Part shown: positions 27,503 through 36,624 of the stretch, piece after piece
Layout of the letters: each line of letters begins with the position of its first letter
How positions within the stretch are numbered: position 1 is the stretch's first letter
From: NORP259 sp041398705
Lineage (GTDB): Bacteria; Planctomycetota; UBA1135; GCA-002686595
Direction: 5' to 3'
DNA: 64,000 nt
NCBI GenBank assembly: GCA_041398705.1
Contig: JAWKUI010000006.1
Location: 186,001-250,000, forward strand
Made by a program: the position numbers and the translations under genes
The notes under the pieces: model-generated
Seen by the model: the letters and a program-made list of their open reading frames with translations, nothing else
The model's database searches: none
Told to the model about the DNA's origin: nothing

Positions 27503-30500
27503 TCATTCTTGCTCGGGGGCGGCGGGCACGGTTTCGGGTTCCGGCTCCGCGGGCACAGCCCCTGCGCGCTGGAACTCCAACGGCCGGGATTCCTCCCGCT
27601 CGAGCTCGGCTTCGCGCTCCATGAAACTCGGAACCTGGGACGGTTCCAAGTACATGCCGCGCAGGATCATGGTGCGCTCCAGCGTCCACTCACCCGGCTG
27701 CGACTCCACCGCGACCGTGTGTTGGAAACCCGGGCGACGTTCATCAAAAGCGCCGGGTCCCCCCACCACTTTCAGGCCGTCGCCGAAACGCACGACGATC
27801 TGGGCGCGCATGCGCTTCGAGAGGCGCGCGGCCAGGGGCCAGTTGCGCTGGCTCGGGCCGAGACCCGTGGACAGGGCGTCCGCGGGGATGCGCAGTTCGG
27901 CGCGCAGGGTATTGCCGGACTCCTGCATGAAGTCCGGGCGCGTCCCGGTGAAACGCAGGCGGAAGGGCGCGCCGGGCACGTCCAGATCCACCAGTTCGCT
28001 CGATTGCAGGTCGATGCCGGGCACCATGCGCGGAACGATGCCGCGCACGAAACCATCGCGCTGGGTGCCGGAGACCTGCATCAACTGCTGGCGGATCTGC
28101 GAACCTTCCGCGGTCGAGACCGCGATCTCGCCTTCGACCTGCGCCTGGTCCTGGGCGTCGATCGTCCAGGTCAGGTGCAGCTCCAGGTCCCACGTGCTGT
28201 CGAGCATGTCGCGCGGCAGGGTCTCTCGGCGTTCGCCGTCCTTGCCGAGCACGAGGGCTTCGACACCAGCCAGGTGGTCGGGCAGCTTGGCGAACGGTAG
28301 ACCTTTGCTCGCCGGCGCCACCTGCCAGGTGGCCGGGGCATCCGGACCGCCGATGCGCAGCACGAGCTGACCGTACCCGTCTTGATCGGCGAACATCGGC
28401 TTCGGATCGGGGTTGATCTCCGGCGACATGTTTGTGCGCAGCAGGGCCCACTCGGTGGGCACGCCGGCCCGTTCGAGCAGGGCACCAAAGAGTAGGATCG
28501 GCTGGCCGCGGCGGGCGAACCACACGTCCGAAGGCCGCAGCGAACCGTCAAATTCGACCAGGTACCCCACCAGTTGCTGGTAGATCGCGCCGGCTTTCTG
28601 CACCGGATCCCCGGTGAGGTTCATCTCACCCAGCCAACGGGTCAGGTCCGCGTCGAGTTCGGCGGGCAGGTCCATCTGGTCCCCAAGGAACCGGTGGAAT
28701 TGCTGCACCTCCTCGAGCGGGCTGCCGTCCGCGCCGAACTGGGCGCAGGGCAGGATCTCCACCTCGGACGGCATCAGCGGTTCCTGCTCGAGGCGCTTGT
28801 TGTTCTCGCTCGACAGGATGTGCACCACGCCATCGCCCCAAGGCTCGGTCACGTGGCGGCCGGCGAAGTTGCGCGTGCGCAGCTCCACGTTGAGGCCCGA
28901 AGGCACGTAGACCACGTAGCGGCTGAGCGCGAAGGGACGTTCGAGCGAGGCGAAACGCCACAGGCCCAAGTCCACCGGCCCGCCCCACTCACCGCCGGCC
29001 TGCCACTCGTACTTGAGTTCGACCGCATCGCCGGGATCGAGCGACGGCATGACCCACGAGCCCTGCACCAGGGCGGGTTCACGGGTGCTGCCGTCGGCCT
29101 TGCGTACGCGGGCGAGCAGCGGTTCGCCTTGGGCCTGCAACTCGTGCAGCTCCTCGGTACCGGAGCGGTCCACGGCTTTGGTCACCGTGTGCACGCGTCC
29201 GACGCGCGATCCATCGGGGTACAGGAACACCAGGCCGGAGTCGAGCACTTCGAGGGTCGACGCCTGCTCCATGCCCCCGGCCACCTGCCACGCGGCGGCT
29301 TCGTCGGGCCCGAAAGCCTGGAAGAAGGAATCGGCTCGCACGCCCTGGCCTTCGACCCGCTTCCACTCGCGCAGCTCGGCGAGGGCCGGCTCGAGGCGCT
29401 CGACCTGGGCGAACGCCCGATCGAACACGGCGTCGCCGAAGTGCAGCCCTTGCTCGGCGCACAGGCCCATCAGGCGCACCCAGACCTGGAGGTCGGCGGG
29501 ATGGGCTTCGGCATGCACCCGCGCGCGCTCGATGGCCAAGGTCCCTTCGCCCAGCGTCACCAAGGCGTGTTGCAAGGTGTACTCCGCACTCCAGTTGTTC
29601 GCGTCGAGTTGCACGGCGCGCTCCAGGGCGGCGAGCAGCCAGGCCCGGGTCGCGTCGTCGCGGCGAATGGCGATGCCCTTGAGCACCATATCGAGCACGC
29701 TTTCATCCCCCGCGCCGAGGCGCAGGGCGCGCAGCGCATGGTCATAGGCCCCGGCCACGTTGCCGTCGCGTTCGAGCCGCGCGGCCAGTTGCGCGTGGAA
29801 ACCCGCGTTGTCGGGCCAGCGCTCGCACGCCCCCTGGAGTTCGCCGCGCGCAAGGATCCCATAGGCATCGAGGGCACCGGCCACATCGATCGCAAGGCGA
29901 TCAAGTTGCGGGTGGCGCTGTCCGGCGTTGCGCAAGGCCTGCACCTCCGCCTGGGCTTCGGCCACCTTGTCCTCGGCCAGCAACCGGCGCGCCCGGTTCA
30001 GGGAAACCATCAGGCCGAGGCCATCCCCCGCGAGCAGCTCCTGCTCGAGTTCGATGCTGCGTTGGCGCGCGATCTCTTCAGGCAAATAGGACTGTTCCTG
30101 CAGGGCGCGGTAGCGCAGGCGCTGGTGCGCGAGGCGTGCGCCTGGCAATTCGGGCGACGTGGCGATGACCACCTGGTCCGCCCGGCCCAAGCCCAACCGG
30201 CGGTGGTCGGCGAGCACGCGCTCGTACGGACCTTGACCCAGGGGCGTATGCGGCTCTTGAGCGACTTTGCCGCGCAGGGCCGGCTGGCCATCGCGCGGGG
30301 CCAAAAGGATGCCATCCAGGTCCACCGCCCGCGGGGGCAGGGCCTTGCCGTCCTTGTCGAGCAGCCGCGCCCCGATGTCGATCCACTGCGAACCATCGGT
30401 CACGAGCAGCAGGGTGTTCACCCCCGCGCGGAAATGCAGCGGGATGCGCAGCCAATCGCCGCTGTTCGACAGGCCCGTGGAAAGGCGCTCGTAGACCACT

Positions 30501-31183
30501 TGCGAGTTCCACAATACGCGCACGGCATCGCTGGTTTCGAGTTCGAGCCAGCCATCCCCCTCGGCGAGGTCCACGCCGGCGAGCAGGTAGACGCAGCCAC
30601 CCGAGTGGTAGGGTTGGTTGAAGCCAGGCACCGAGTTGCGGCGCCGCGAGCGTTCGCGCGGCTCCCAGGCAACGGTTTCGCCCCAGCCGGTGGTGTAGCT
30701 GGTCTTGAGGACCTGCTCCGGGTCATTCTCCGCGGGCAGCGGGCTGGACAGCGGCACCGGATCGGTCAACGCGCCGACCGGCCCCACCATGTAGAACCGA
30801 CGCAACCAGTCGGGGAACAGGTCCTCGCCGAGGTCCAGGGGCATGCCGCCCAGACTCGATTCCTCTTCCAGGTGCCGCAGCCAGTGGCCGAGCACGGTGT
30901 GCACGCGCGCATCGGTCACGCGGCTGCGCAGGCCGAGCAGGCGGTGCACCAGGGCTTCGGCTTCGATGCCGGGGGGCAGGTCGCGCACGACCTCGATCCA
31001 GTCGAGGGCCAGCGGATGCTCCGGCCGGGCTTCGAGCAAGGCGAGCACCTGTTCGAACTTCGCCTGGGGATCGCGATCGTCCAGGTACAAGAGGCGTACC
31101 AGCTCTTCGGCCGGCAAGGACTCCTGGGCCACCACCACGGGGGCGGTGGGAAGCAACAGGAAGGGCAGGAAGGCGGCGATCAC
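27503..31183 (-). CDS. Large exported DUF3857/transglutaminase-like protein without catalytic cysteine
   Basis: A 1226-residue protein with a signal peptide (IAAFLPFLLLPTAPVVVAQE), a long TPR-like helical region (about 60-620) and a DUF3857 beta domain (about 640-800). A transglutaminase-like domain (about 840-960) and a C-terminal beta domain complete it. Where the paralogue upstream has GDCKDKA, this one has ARRGQPILLFGALL around residue 894 with no cysteine, and the catalytic His and Asp are also not apparent. It is therefore probably a non-enzymatic paralogue. It starts at a GTG overlapping the upstream stop as GTGA, with GGAGGTG as ribosome-binding site. Co-production with its paralogue suggests a heteromeric envelope complex. 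Confidence 0.8.
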   Translation of the reverse strand: MIAAFLPFLLLPTAPVVVAQESLPAEELVRLLYLDDRDPQAKFEQVLALLEARPEHPLALDWIEVVRDLPPGIEAEALVHRLLGLRSRVTDARVHTVLGHWLRHLEEESSLGGMPLDLGEDLFPDWLRRFYMVGPVGALTDPVPLSSPLPAENDPEQVLKTSYTTGWGETVAWEPRERSRRRNSVPGFNQPYHSGGCVYLLAGVDLAEGDGWLELETSDAVRVLWNSQVVYERLSTGLSNSGDWLRIPLHFRAGVNTLLLVTDGSQWIDIGARLLDKDGKALPPRAVDLDGILLAPRDGQPALRGKVAQEPHTPLGQGPYERVLADHRRLGLGRADQVVIATSPELPGARLAHQRLRYRALQEQSYLPEEIARQRSIELEQELLAGDGLGLMVSLNRARRLLAEDKVAEAQAEVQALRNAGQRHPQLDRLAIDVAGALDAYGILARGELQGACERWPDNAGFHAQLAARLERDGNVAGAYDHALRALRLGAGDESVLDMVLKGIAIRRDDATRAWLLAALERAVQLDANNWSAEYTLQHALVTLGEGTLAIERARVHAEAHPADLQVWVRLMGLCAEQGLHFGDAVFDRAFAQVERLEPALAELREWKRVEGQGVRADSFFQAFGPDEAAAWQVAGGMEQASTLEVLDSGLVFLYPDGSRVGRVHTVTKAVDRSGTEELHELQAQGEPLLARVRKADGSTREPALVQGSWVMPSLDPGDAVELKYEWQAGGEWGGPVDLGLWRFASLERPFALSRYVVYVPSGLNVELRTRNFAGRHVTEPWGDGVVHILSSENNKRLEQEPLMPSEVEILPCAQFGADGSPLEEVQQFHRFLGDQMDLPAELDADLTRWLGEMNLTGDPVQKAGAIYQQLVGYLVEFDGSLRPSDVWFARRGQPILLFGALLERAGVPTEWALLRTNMSPEINPDPKPMFADQDGYGQLVLRIGGPDAPATWQVAPASKGLPFAKLPDHLAGVEALVLGKDGERRETLPRDMLDSTWDLELHLTWTIDAQDQAQVEGEIAVSTAEGSQIRQQLMQVSGTQRDGFVRGIVPRMVPGIDLQSSELVDLDVPGAPFRLRFTGTRPDFMQESGNTLRAELRIPADALSTGLGPSQRNWPLAARLSKRMRAQIVVRFGDGLKVVGGPGAFDERRPGFQHTVAVESQPGEWTLERTMILRGMYLEPSQVPSFMEREAELEREESRPLEFQRAGAVPAEPEPETVPAAPEQE

Positions 31184-34100
31184 TGGTTCACCTCCACTTC
31201 GATGGAGTCGGCTTGCGCGCTGTCGACGGCGCGGCTCAGTTCGCGGAACGCGGAGTAGCGGTCCTGGGGAATGCGGTGGGATTTGAGCGAGAACTGCTCG
31301 CTGACGCGCACGCCGCCCTCGATGGGCTGCACGGTGCGGGTGTAGCGGGCATCCGCGGTTTCGATTTCGACCGGTTGGGGCAGGTGCACCGGCAGGTTGC
31401 CCTCGCCGAGCACGTAATCGATGACGGTCTCGCGGCTGAAGGGCACGTCGAGCAACACGTCGCTTTCGCGCTGGGTCTCGCTGGCGAGGCCGCTGAGCAG
31501 TTTCATCGGCTCGAACGTCGTGGGCAGTTCCACGCCCTTGGCCGTGGGCCGCGAAACGCTCTCGACGCCGACCTCGAAGGTGCTCTCCATCGGCGCGTTC
31601 AGGTTTTCGGGATCCCCCCACTGCGCTTCGGGCTCGCCACTCAGGGCCCCGAACAGACCGGTGAGCAGGCGCTCGGTCTGCTCCATCTTCTGCTCGTTGC
31701 TGCCGCTGAACCGGTTGCGGTCGTACACGTCGTAGCGGCCCTGTACGGAACGCTTGACCGTGACCTTCGCCGGGCCCGCCTGGGTTAGATCGACCCGGAT
31801 CTGCTGCTCGATGTGGTTCTCCTGAGCATCCGGGAAACGGATGCGGGTGTTCTCCACCCCATCATTGCGCACGATCAACACCTTGGCCCCCGCATCGGAC
31901 TGGGGCAGGGTGTTCAGGCTGTGGAAGCGCGCGGTGCCATCGAGGAAACGCTCGGAGAGGCCTTCCTGCTCGGGCACGTACGCGATGCAGTGGTTGAAGT
32001 GTTCCACCAGCGCCAGGCTGTGGTCCTCTTCGTACCGCCGGTCCTCCATGCGGATCAGCACCGGCCAGGCGGTGATGCCCGCCTCGCCCAGCATGACCTT
32101 GAGCAGGATCGCCTTGTCCTTGCAGTCGCCGAAACCGCGGCTGAAGATCACCGCCGCGCTGTACGGCTCGTACCCGTGCACGCCGAATTCCCAGGCGTTG
32201 TAGCGGATGTCGGTAACGACGAAGTTGTAGATCGCCCGCAGCTTCTCTTCGGGGGTCTGCAGCCCTTCGGTGAGCTGCGCCACCTTGGCTTGGATCTCCG
32301 GCGAGGGCCGCAGTTCCTCTTCGATCAGACTCCACCACCAACGGCCGAAGTCATCCCACGAGGCGAACGAACTCGCGTGCACCTGGGGCACGCGCTCGAT
32401 CGAAGGCGGCATCAGGTTCTCCTGGCGCGCGGGCACTAGGTCGGACACGCGCCAGGTCAAGCGCTGGGTGCCCCCCTCGATTTCCTCCTGCTCGAAGTCG
32501 CCGCGGAAGTTGCGCTCGTGCAGGTGCAGCGGGAAGTTGTCCGGCGCCAGCAGCACGACTTCGCTCTCGCGCACGTGCAGACGGTCGTCGGGGGACAGGA
32601 ACTCCTTCATGCCGAAGTAGTTGCCGAAAACCCCCGACTGCAATTCATCGCGGCGCCATTCCAGATCGACCACGTCCCCCACCTGCAGCGGCGGGAAGTC
32701 GACTTGCACGAAACCCCGGCGGCCGCTGCTGCCGGTCTCCGCTTCGAGCACGGTGCCGTCGGCGCGGTGCACACTGGCCTGCAGCACACGCACCTCGACT
32801 TCGCCCGGATACCCGCGGAATCCGCGGCGATCGAGCTGGCGGGCGCCCTCTTCGGTCAACACGCGCTGGACCTCGCGCTGGTAGGCCTGCGAGGTGCCGT
32901 TGGCGTTCACCTTGGTGACGATGCGGCGCAGCAGGTACTCGCGGCCGCCCGCGTCGCCGCCGAGCGGGGCATCCCCGGCGCGGCGCGCCAGGATGTCGTC
33001 CAGGGATTCGCGATAGGGTTCCTGGAAGGCGACGGTCGGCGTGGCCTGCCAGGCCTCGAGCAATCGGCGCTCGCGTTCGTTGCCGAAGTCGAGCTCCACG
33101 GCGCGCTCGAGGGCGCTGACCGCCTCGTCGCGGCGGCCGAGGCTGTCGAGCACCCGCGCCTTGATCGAATGCAGGGCGGGCGAGTCGGGGCGGATCTCCT
33201 CGGCCTCCAGCAGGGTTTGCAGGGCCGCGTCGCCATGGCCCGAGGCCAGCATCGAGCCGGCGAGATCCAAGCGGACCCAAATGCTCCAGGGTTGATCCTT
33301 CAGCAGCGCCGCGAGTTCCTCGCGCAGAGCGTTCTCCCCGGCGTCCCCGGCCCGCGCGCGCAGGTCTTCGAACTTACGCTGCAGGAAACGGGTCGAACCC
33401 GCTTCGATGCCGGCTTGCAACCAACGCTGGTACGCTTCGCCGCCGTAGGGCAGCAGGTCGAGGAATTGGCCGCCAACCCCCGCCCAGTCGGTGCTGGCCG
33501 GGTCGCTTGCGAGGGTGCGTTGCAACGCGGTGGCGCGGTCTTCGAGCCCCAGGTGGCCCAGCACGGCGGCATAGTCGCGGCGCACCGGGAACGAACCCGG
33601 CGCCGCCTGCAACGCACGCTCCAACCACGGCAGGGCCATGCGCGGCGCCTGCTGCAGGGCCATGGCGAACTCCGCCCGGCGACGCAGCAACCACGGCAGG
33701 TCCCCATGTTTCTCGATGCCCGCCATCACCGCGGACAGGTACGGGTTCACGTCCTCTTCCACCACCGACGCGCCGAGTTCGCGCATGGTCTGGATCGCGA
33801 GGATGCGGTAGCGCAACGATTCGCCGTTGCCGGCGAGCGCCGTCTGGGCCTCGTTCGCACCGGCGCGTTCGCTGCGCGGGGTCGGCTGGGCATCGGTCAG
33901 GATCAGACCCAGGGCGAAGTTCGCCTCGGGACCGTCGGGCGTGGCGAAACGGCGCCAGGCACCGGCGCGCAGGGCTTCGCGGGATTCCTTGACGCGGCGG
34001 CCGGGGTGGTCGAGGGCCTTGGGCTCCACGCCCTCCGGCGCGGTCGCCGAAGTCGCCAACTGCAGCGGCGCACCGCTCTCCGCCTCCACCAGGCGCGCCT

Positions 34101-34896
34101 GGAATTGGCAGAAGGACTCGTGGCAGCCGACCTTCAGCGCCAGTTCGTTCCAGCCGGGGTGCAGGTCGAGCACCACCGTGTGCGCATCGAAACCGAACGC
34201 GTGTTCTCCCAGCGCGTCGTAGATCGCCACCCCGTCCAGCCACACGCGCAATTCTTCGCTGGCCCCGATCGCCAGGTGCACGGTGCGCGCCGTTTCGCTC
34301 TGGATCCACGTGCGCGCCAGACCGAAGATCTGGGTGTCGGGATCCATCAAGGTGCTGATCTGGATGAAGCCCCCGCGCGGCGCGATCGCCGGCAGTTCGC
34401 GCCAATCGACGTCGCGCACCTTGCCTTTGTAGGGACCGGCCACCGGGTCCTTCTCCGCCGGACCGGAGCGCACCATGCCGCGCCCGCGTTCGTTGTCGAA
34501 GGGGCCCACCACTTGCCACTCGACCAGCGGGTGCAGGCGCTCCGTTTCCGCATCGCTCAGCCAGGCCAGGCGCGCGAAGAGCGAACCGAACCGCTCGGGC
34601 ACCACGATGCCGTCCAAAAGCGACAGGCGCAGCCGACGGTTGTCGAGCTCGGCCGCCATGTGATCGAAGGCCACGAGGGCCACTTCGAGCTGGTCGGCGA
34701 GTTCCTGGGCCTGCTCGGCCGGCAGTTCCTCGAGCCGGCCGGCCTCGAAGCGCACATGGTCGGCCAGAGCGCCGAGCGCCTCGGGCAACCGGTCATGGGC
34801 GTAGTCGAAGTAGGCGGCGTCCAGGGCCTCCTGGGTCGGGTTGCCGGCCCACAGGGGCAAGCACGCAAGCAGTCCGACGATGGCGAAGCGGAGCAT
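31180..34896 (-). CDS. Large exported DUF3857/transglutaminase-like protein, catalytic triad intact
   Basis: A 1238-residue protein with a signal peptide (LRFAIVGLLACLPLWAG), a helical TPR-like region to about residue 690, a DUF3857 domain (about 700-870) and a transglutaminase-like core. The core keeps Cys925 in GFGDCKDKA, His969 in HFNHCIAYV and Asp986 in LDGTARF, so a cysteine protease or amidase-like activity is possible. A C-terminal beta domain follows. It is the first gene of a two-gene unit with its catalytically degenerate paralogue. A TATCAT hexamer 39 bases before the ATG and a terminator upstream separate it from the sulfatase-like gene. Function of the family is not established. 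Confidence 0.82.
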   Translation of the reverse strand: MLRFAIVGLLACLPLWAGNPTQEALDAAYFDYAHDRLPEALGALADHVRFEAGRLEELPAEQAQELADQLEVALVAFDHMAAELDNRRLRLSLLDGIVVPERFGSLFARLAWLSDAETERLHPLVEWQVVGPFDNERGRGMVRSGPAEKDPVAGPYKGKVRDVDWRELPAIAPRGGFIQISTLMDPDTQIFGLARTWIQSETARTVHLAIGASEELRVWLDGVAIYDALGEHAFGFDAHTVVLDLHPGWNELALKVGCHESFCQFQARLVEAESGAPLQLATSATAPEGVEPKALDHPGRRVKESREALRAGAWRRFATPDGPEANFALGLILTDAQPTPRSERAGANEAQTALAGNGESLRYRILAIQTMRELGASVVEEDVNPYLSAVMAGIEKHGDLPWLLRRRAEFAMALQQAPRMALPWLERALQAAPGSFPVRRDYAAVLGHLGLEDRATALQRTLASDPASTDWAGVGGQFLDLLPYGGEAYQRWLQAGIEAGSTRFLQRKFEDLRARAGDAGENALREELAALLKDQPWSIWVRLDLAGSMLASGHGDAALQTLLEAEEIRPDSPALHSIKARVLDSLGRRDEAVSALERAVELDFGNERERRLLEAWQATPTVAFQEPYRESLDDILARRAGDAPLGGDAGGREYLLRRIVTKVNANGTSQAYQREVQRVLTEEGARQLDRRGFRGYPGEVEVRVLQASVHRADGTVLEAETGSSGRRGFVQVDFPPLQVGDVVDLEWRRDELQSGVFGNYFGMKEFLSPDDRLHVRESEVVLLAPDNFPLHLHERNFRGDFEQEEIEGGTQRLTWRVSDLVPARQENLMPPSIERVPQVHASSFASWDDFGRWWWSLIEEELRPSPEIQAKVAQLTEGLQTPEEKLRAIYNFVVTDIRYNAWEFGVHGYEPYSAAVIFSRGFGDCKDKAILLKVMLGEAGITAWPVLIRMEDRRYEEDHSLALVEHFNHCIAYVPEQEGLSERFLDGTARFHSLNTLPQSDAGAKVLIVRNDGVENTRIRFPDAQENHIEQQIRVDLTQAGPAKVTVKRSVQGRYDVYDRNRFSGSNEQKMEQTERLLTGLFGALSGEPEAQWGDPENLNAPMESTFEVGVESVSRPTAKGVELPTTFEPMKLLSGLASETQRESDVLLDVPFSRETVIDYVLGEGNLPVHLPQPVEIETADARYTRTVQPIEGGVRVSEQFSLKSHRIPQDRYSAFRELSRAVDSAQADSIEVEVNQ

Positions 34897-34935
34897 GGGG
34901 GATCGGGTTCGGGACGATCGGGAAAAGGGGCGAGT

Positions 34936-34941
34936 ATGATA
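34936..34941 (-). promoter_or_regulatory. Candidate -10 element of the DUF3857 pair
   Basis: On the minus strand TATCAT stands in an otherwise GC-rich gap, 39 bases from the ATG at 34896, and downstream of the terminator at 34990-35013. No convincing -35 box is seen. Confidence 0.4.
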
Positions 34942-34989
34942 CCCCTCTTGGGTCCCCGGGCCTGCTGTCTGGCTCCCCCAATCACGGAA

Positions 34990-35013
34990 AAGTTCGGGGG
35001 CCCCGAGCCCCCC
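34990..35013 (-). terminator. Intrinsic terminator after the sulfatase-like gene
   Basis: On the minus strand a 6-bp G/C stem (GGGGGC/GCCCCC, plus-strand 34996-35001 and 35007-35012) with a 5-base loop is followed by GAACTTTT. It lies just after the stop of the sulfatase-like lipoprotein gene. Confidence 0.7.
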
Positions 35014-35026
35014 GCAAGCGCCGCCC

Positions 35027-36517
35027 TCAGCGCGCCCAGGCGGGCACGGTCCAGGCACCGTCTTGCGAGTCGGTCGCGCCCGATCCGTCCTCCAGATGCA
35101 GGCCTTCGGCGAGCCCCAGTCCCCAATAGAACCACCCGCGCCCCTGCTTGCGCAGCTCGTCCCCCCACACCGGGTCGCTCACGCCTTGCCGCCATGCATC
35201 CCCGCGCAGACCCTCGCGCCGGGCAAGCAGGATCTCGACGGTCTGGTCGAGGGGGACCGATCGTCCCCACCAGGACAGACCGAGCTCCACCGATCCCCCC
35301 CGCTGCGGCGCAAACTCGAGCCAGAGCCCGCGATCATCGATCACGGCGTACCCGCTGTGCAGCGTGGCGAGCGCGTACGCGTGGTTGCGCACCGGCATCT
35401 CCTCTGCCCAGGTCGGACGCAGGTCATGCCCTTGCAGTCCTTCCCGCGTGCGCAGGCCCGACCACTGCATCAAGGTCGGAGCCACGTCCACCAGGCTGAC
35501 GAGGGTATCCAGGCGGCGCCCCACCGGCACCACCAGGTCGGGAGCGGGTCGCAGGATCAGCGGCACGGCAAGATCGGCCTCCGACACCGAACCGCTCTGC
35601 AGGAACAAACCCGATTCGCCGAACGAAAGACCATAGCCCCCCACCAGCACGATGGTCGTGCGCCCCAGCAGGCGTTGCTCGGCGAGCATGCTACGCAAGG
35701 CGAGCAGGTCCGTATCGAGCTGTCGCAGGGCGCTGCGGTACATGGCGCGGTATTGCGCGATGCTCTCCACGCCTTCGACGGCGCGGCTCGCGGGCAACGC
35801 GTGGTAGAGGGGTTCGGTGGCGCCGAGGGGCGGCAAGCAATCGATGCCCGGGGCCGCACCAAACGCCGGATCGAGGCGCGCCTTCTTCGCAAACCGCTCG
35901 AGGTCGCTGCAATGCACGTAGGCGAACCAGTCATCGCCCTGCTTCAACGACCGCAACCAGTATTCGAGGCGATCCTTCACCTCCGGCAGGTCCCAAGCCG
36001 CGGCGTCCTCCGGGCTTTCGATGCGCTCGAGCCCGGGCTTCAAGTTGCCGAGGGGCTGCAAACCGCCGTCCGAATCGAACAAGGCCGTGCGCCAACCGTC
36101 GAGCAGGTATTCGAACGCGAGGCGCGGCATGGCCTCGGGCAGGCTCCAGGGGAAACGCTTCTGCAGCACGTCCCCCTCCGGCAGCGTAAATCCCGGATGG
36201 CGCGCCAGCAGCGCGTCACAACCGGTCAGCAGGCTCGCGGCCGCCGCCTTCGGATCCGCCCCCGTGGACCAGGCATCCTCGAACACCAGGCACTGATCCT
36301 GCCACTTCTCGAGCCCCGGCATCGTGCCCAGGCTCGGCTCGTACAACGAACAATCGTCGCGGCGCCAGGCATCCACCTCGATCACGAGCACGCCGCTGCC
36401 GAGACGCGGAGCCTGGGGCGGGGGCGTACCCGGCCCGCAGGAGAGCAGCGCACTGAGGAACACACTGAGGGATACCCAGCGGAGCAGGCTCGGCACGAGG
36501 CGGTGGAAGGCCGTCAT
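35027..36517 (-). CDS. Sulfatase-fold lipoprotein with degenerate active site
   Basis: A 496-residue protein with a lipoprotein signal (lipobox ALLSC, Cys27) and the alkaline-phosphatase/sulfatase fold. VLVIEVDAWRRDD (43-55) keeps the first metal-ligand aspartates, and the segment ending in AAASLLTG (92-99) is the typical helix after the active site. The formylglycine motif C/S-x-P-x-R is replaced by GADPKAAA, with no Cys, Ser or Arg in register. The usual metal-binding SDHG is GGYG (293-296), and FVHxxDxH is YVHCSDLERF. It is most likely a non-catalytic binding or structural relative. It lies 107 bases after batE with a hairpin between them, so co-transcription with the bat cluster is uncertain. 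Confidence 0.75.
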   Translation of the reverse strand: MTAFHRLVPSLLRWVSLSVFLSALLSCGPGTPPPQAPRLGSGVLVIEVDAWRRDDCSLYEPSLGTMPGLEKWQDQCLVFEDAWSTGADPKAAAASLLTGCDALLARHPGFTLPEGDVLQKRFPWSLPEAMPRLAFEYLLDGWRTALFDSDGGLQPLGNLKPGLERIESPEDAAAWDLPEVKDRLEYWLRSLKQGDDWFAYVHCSDLERFAKKARLDPAFGAAPGIDCLPPLGATEPLYHALPASRAVEGVESIAQYRAMYRSALRQLDTDLLALRSMLAEQRLLGRTTIVLVGGYGLSFGESGLFLQSGSVSEADLAVPLILRPAPDLVVPVGRRLDTLVSLVDVAPTLMQWSGLRTREGLQGHDLRPTWAEEMPVRNHAYALATLHSGYAVIDDRGLWLEFAPQRGGSVELGLSWWGRSVPLDQTVEILLARREGLRGDAWRQGVSDPVWGDELRKQGRGWFYWGLGLAEGLHLEDGSGATDSQDGAWTVPAWAR

Positions 36518-36534
36518 GCGCCAAGCTTTGCAGT

Positions 36535-36570
36535 CCCGCGCCGGGCTGGCAAGGCCGGCCCCGGCGCGGG
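36535..36570 (-). terminator. Strong hairpin between batE and the sulfatase-like gene
   Basis: CCCGCGCCGGG (36535-36545) pairs over 11 bp with CCCGGCGCGGG (36560-36570). The 14-base loop contains GCCGGC. No T-tract follows on the minus strand, so it may be a processing or attenuating structure rather than a full terminator. Confidence 0.4.
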
Positions 36571-36624
36571 TCCCTGTTTGGCGCGCCAGGCGCCCGATCC
36601 GGGGACACGGGGGCCCCACCGCGC

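Noticed and set aside
28574..31258. Long plus-strand open frame (894 residues) across the DUF3857 paralogue
   Set aside because: Shadow frame with no recognisable motif. The minus-strand gene has signal peptide, domains and a coupled start.
32518..35499. Long plus-strand open frame (993 residues) across the intact DUF3857 gene
   Set aside because: Same reason: composition-driven antisense frame, no domain, no start signal.
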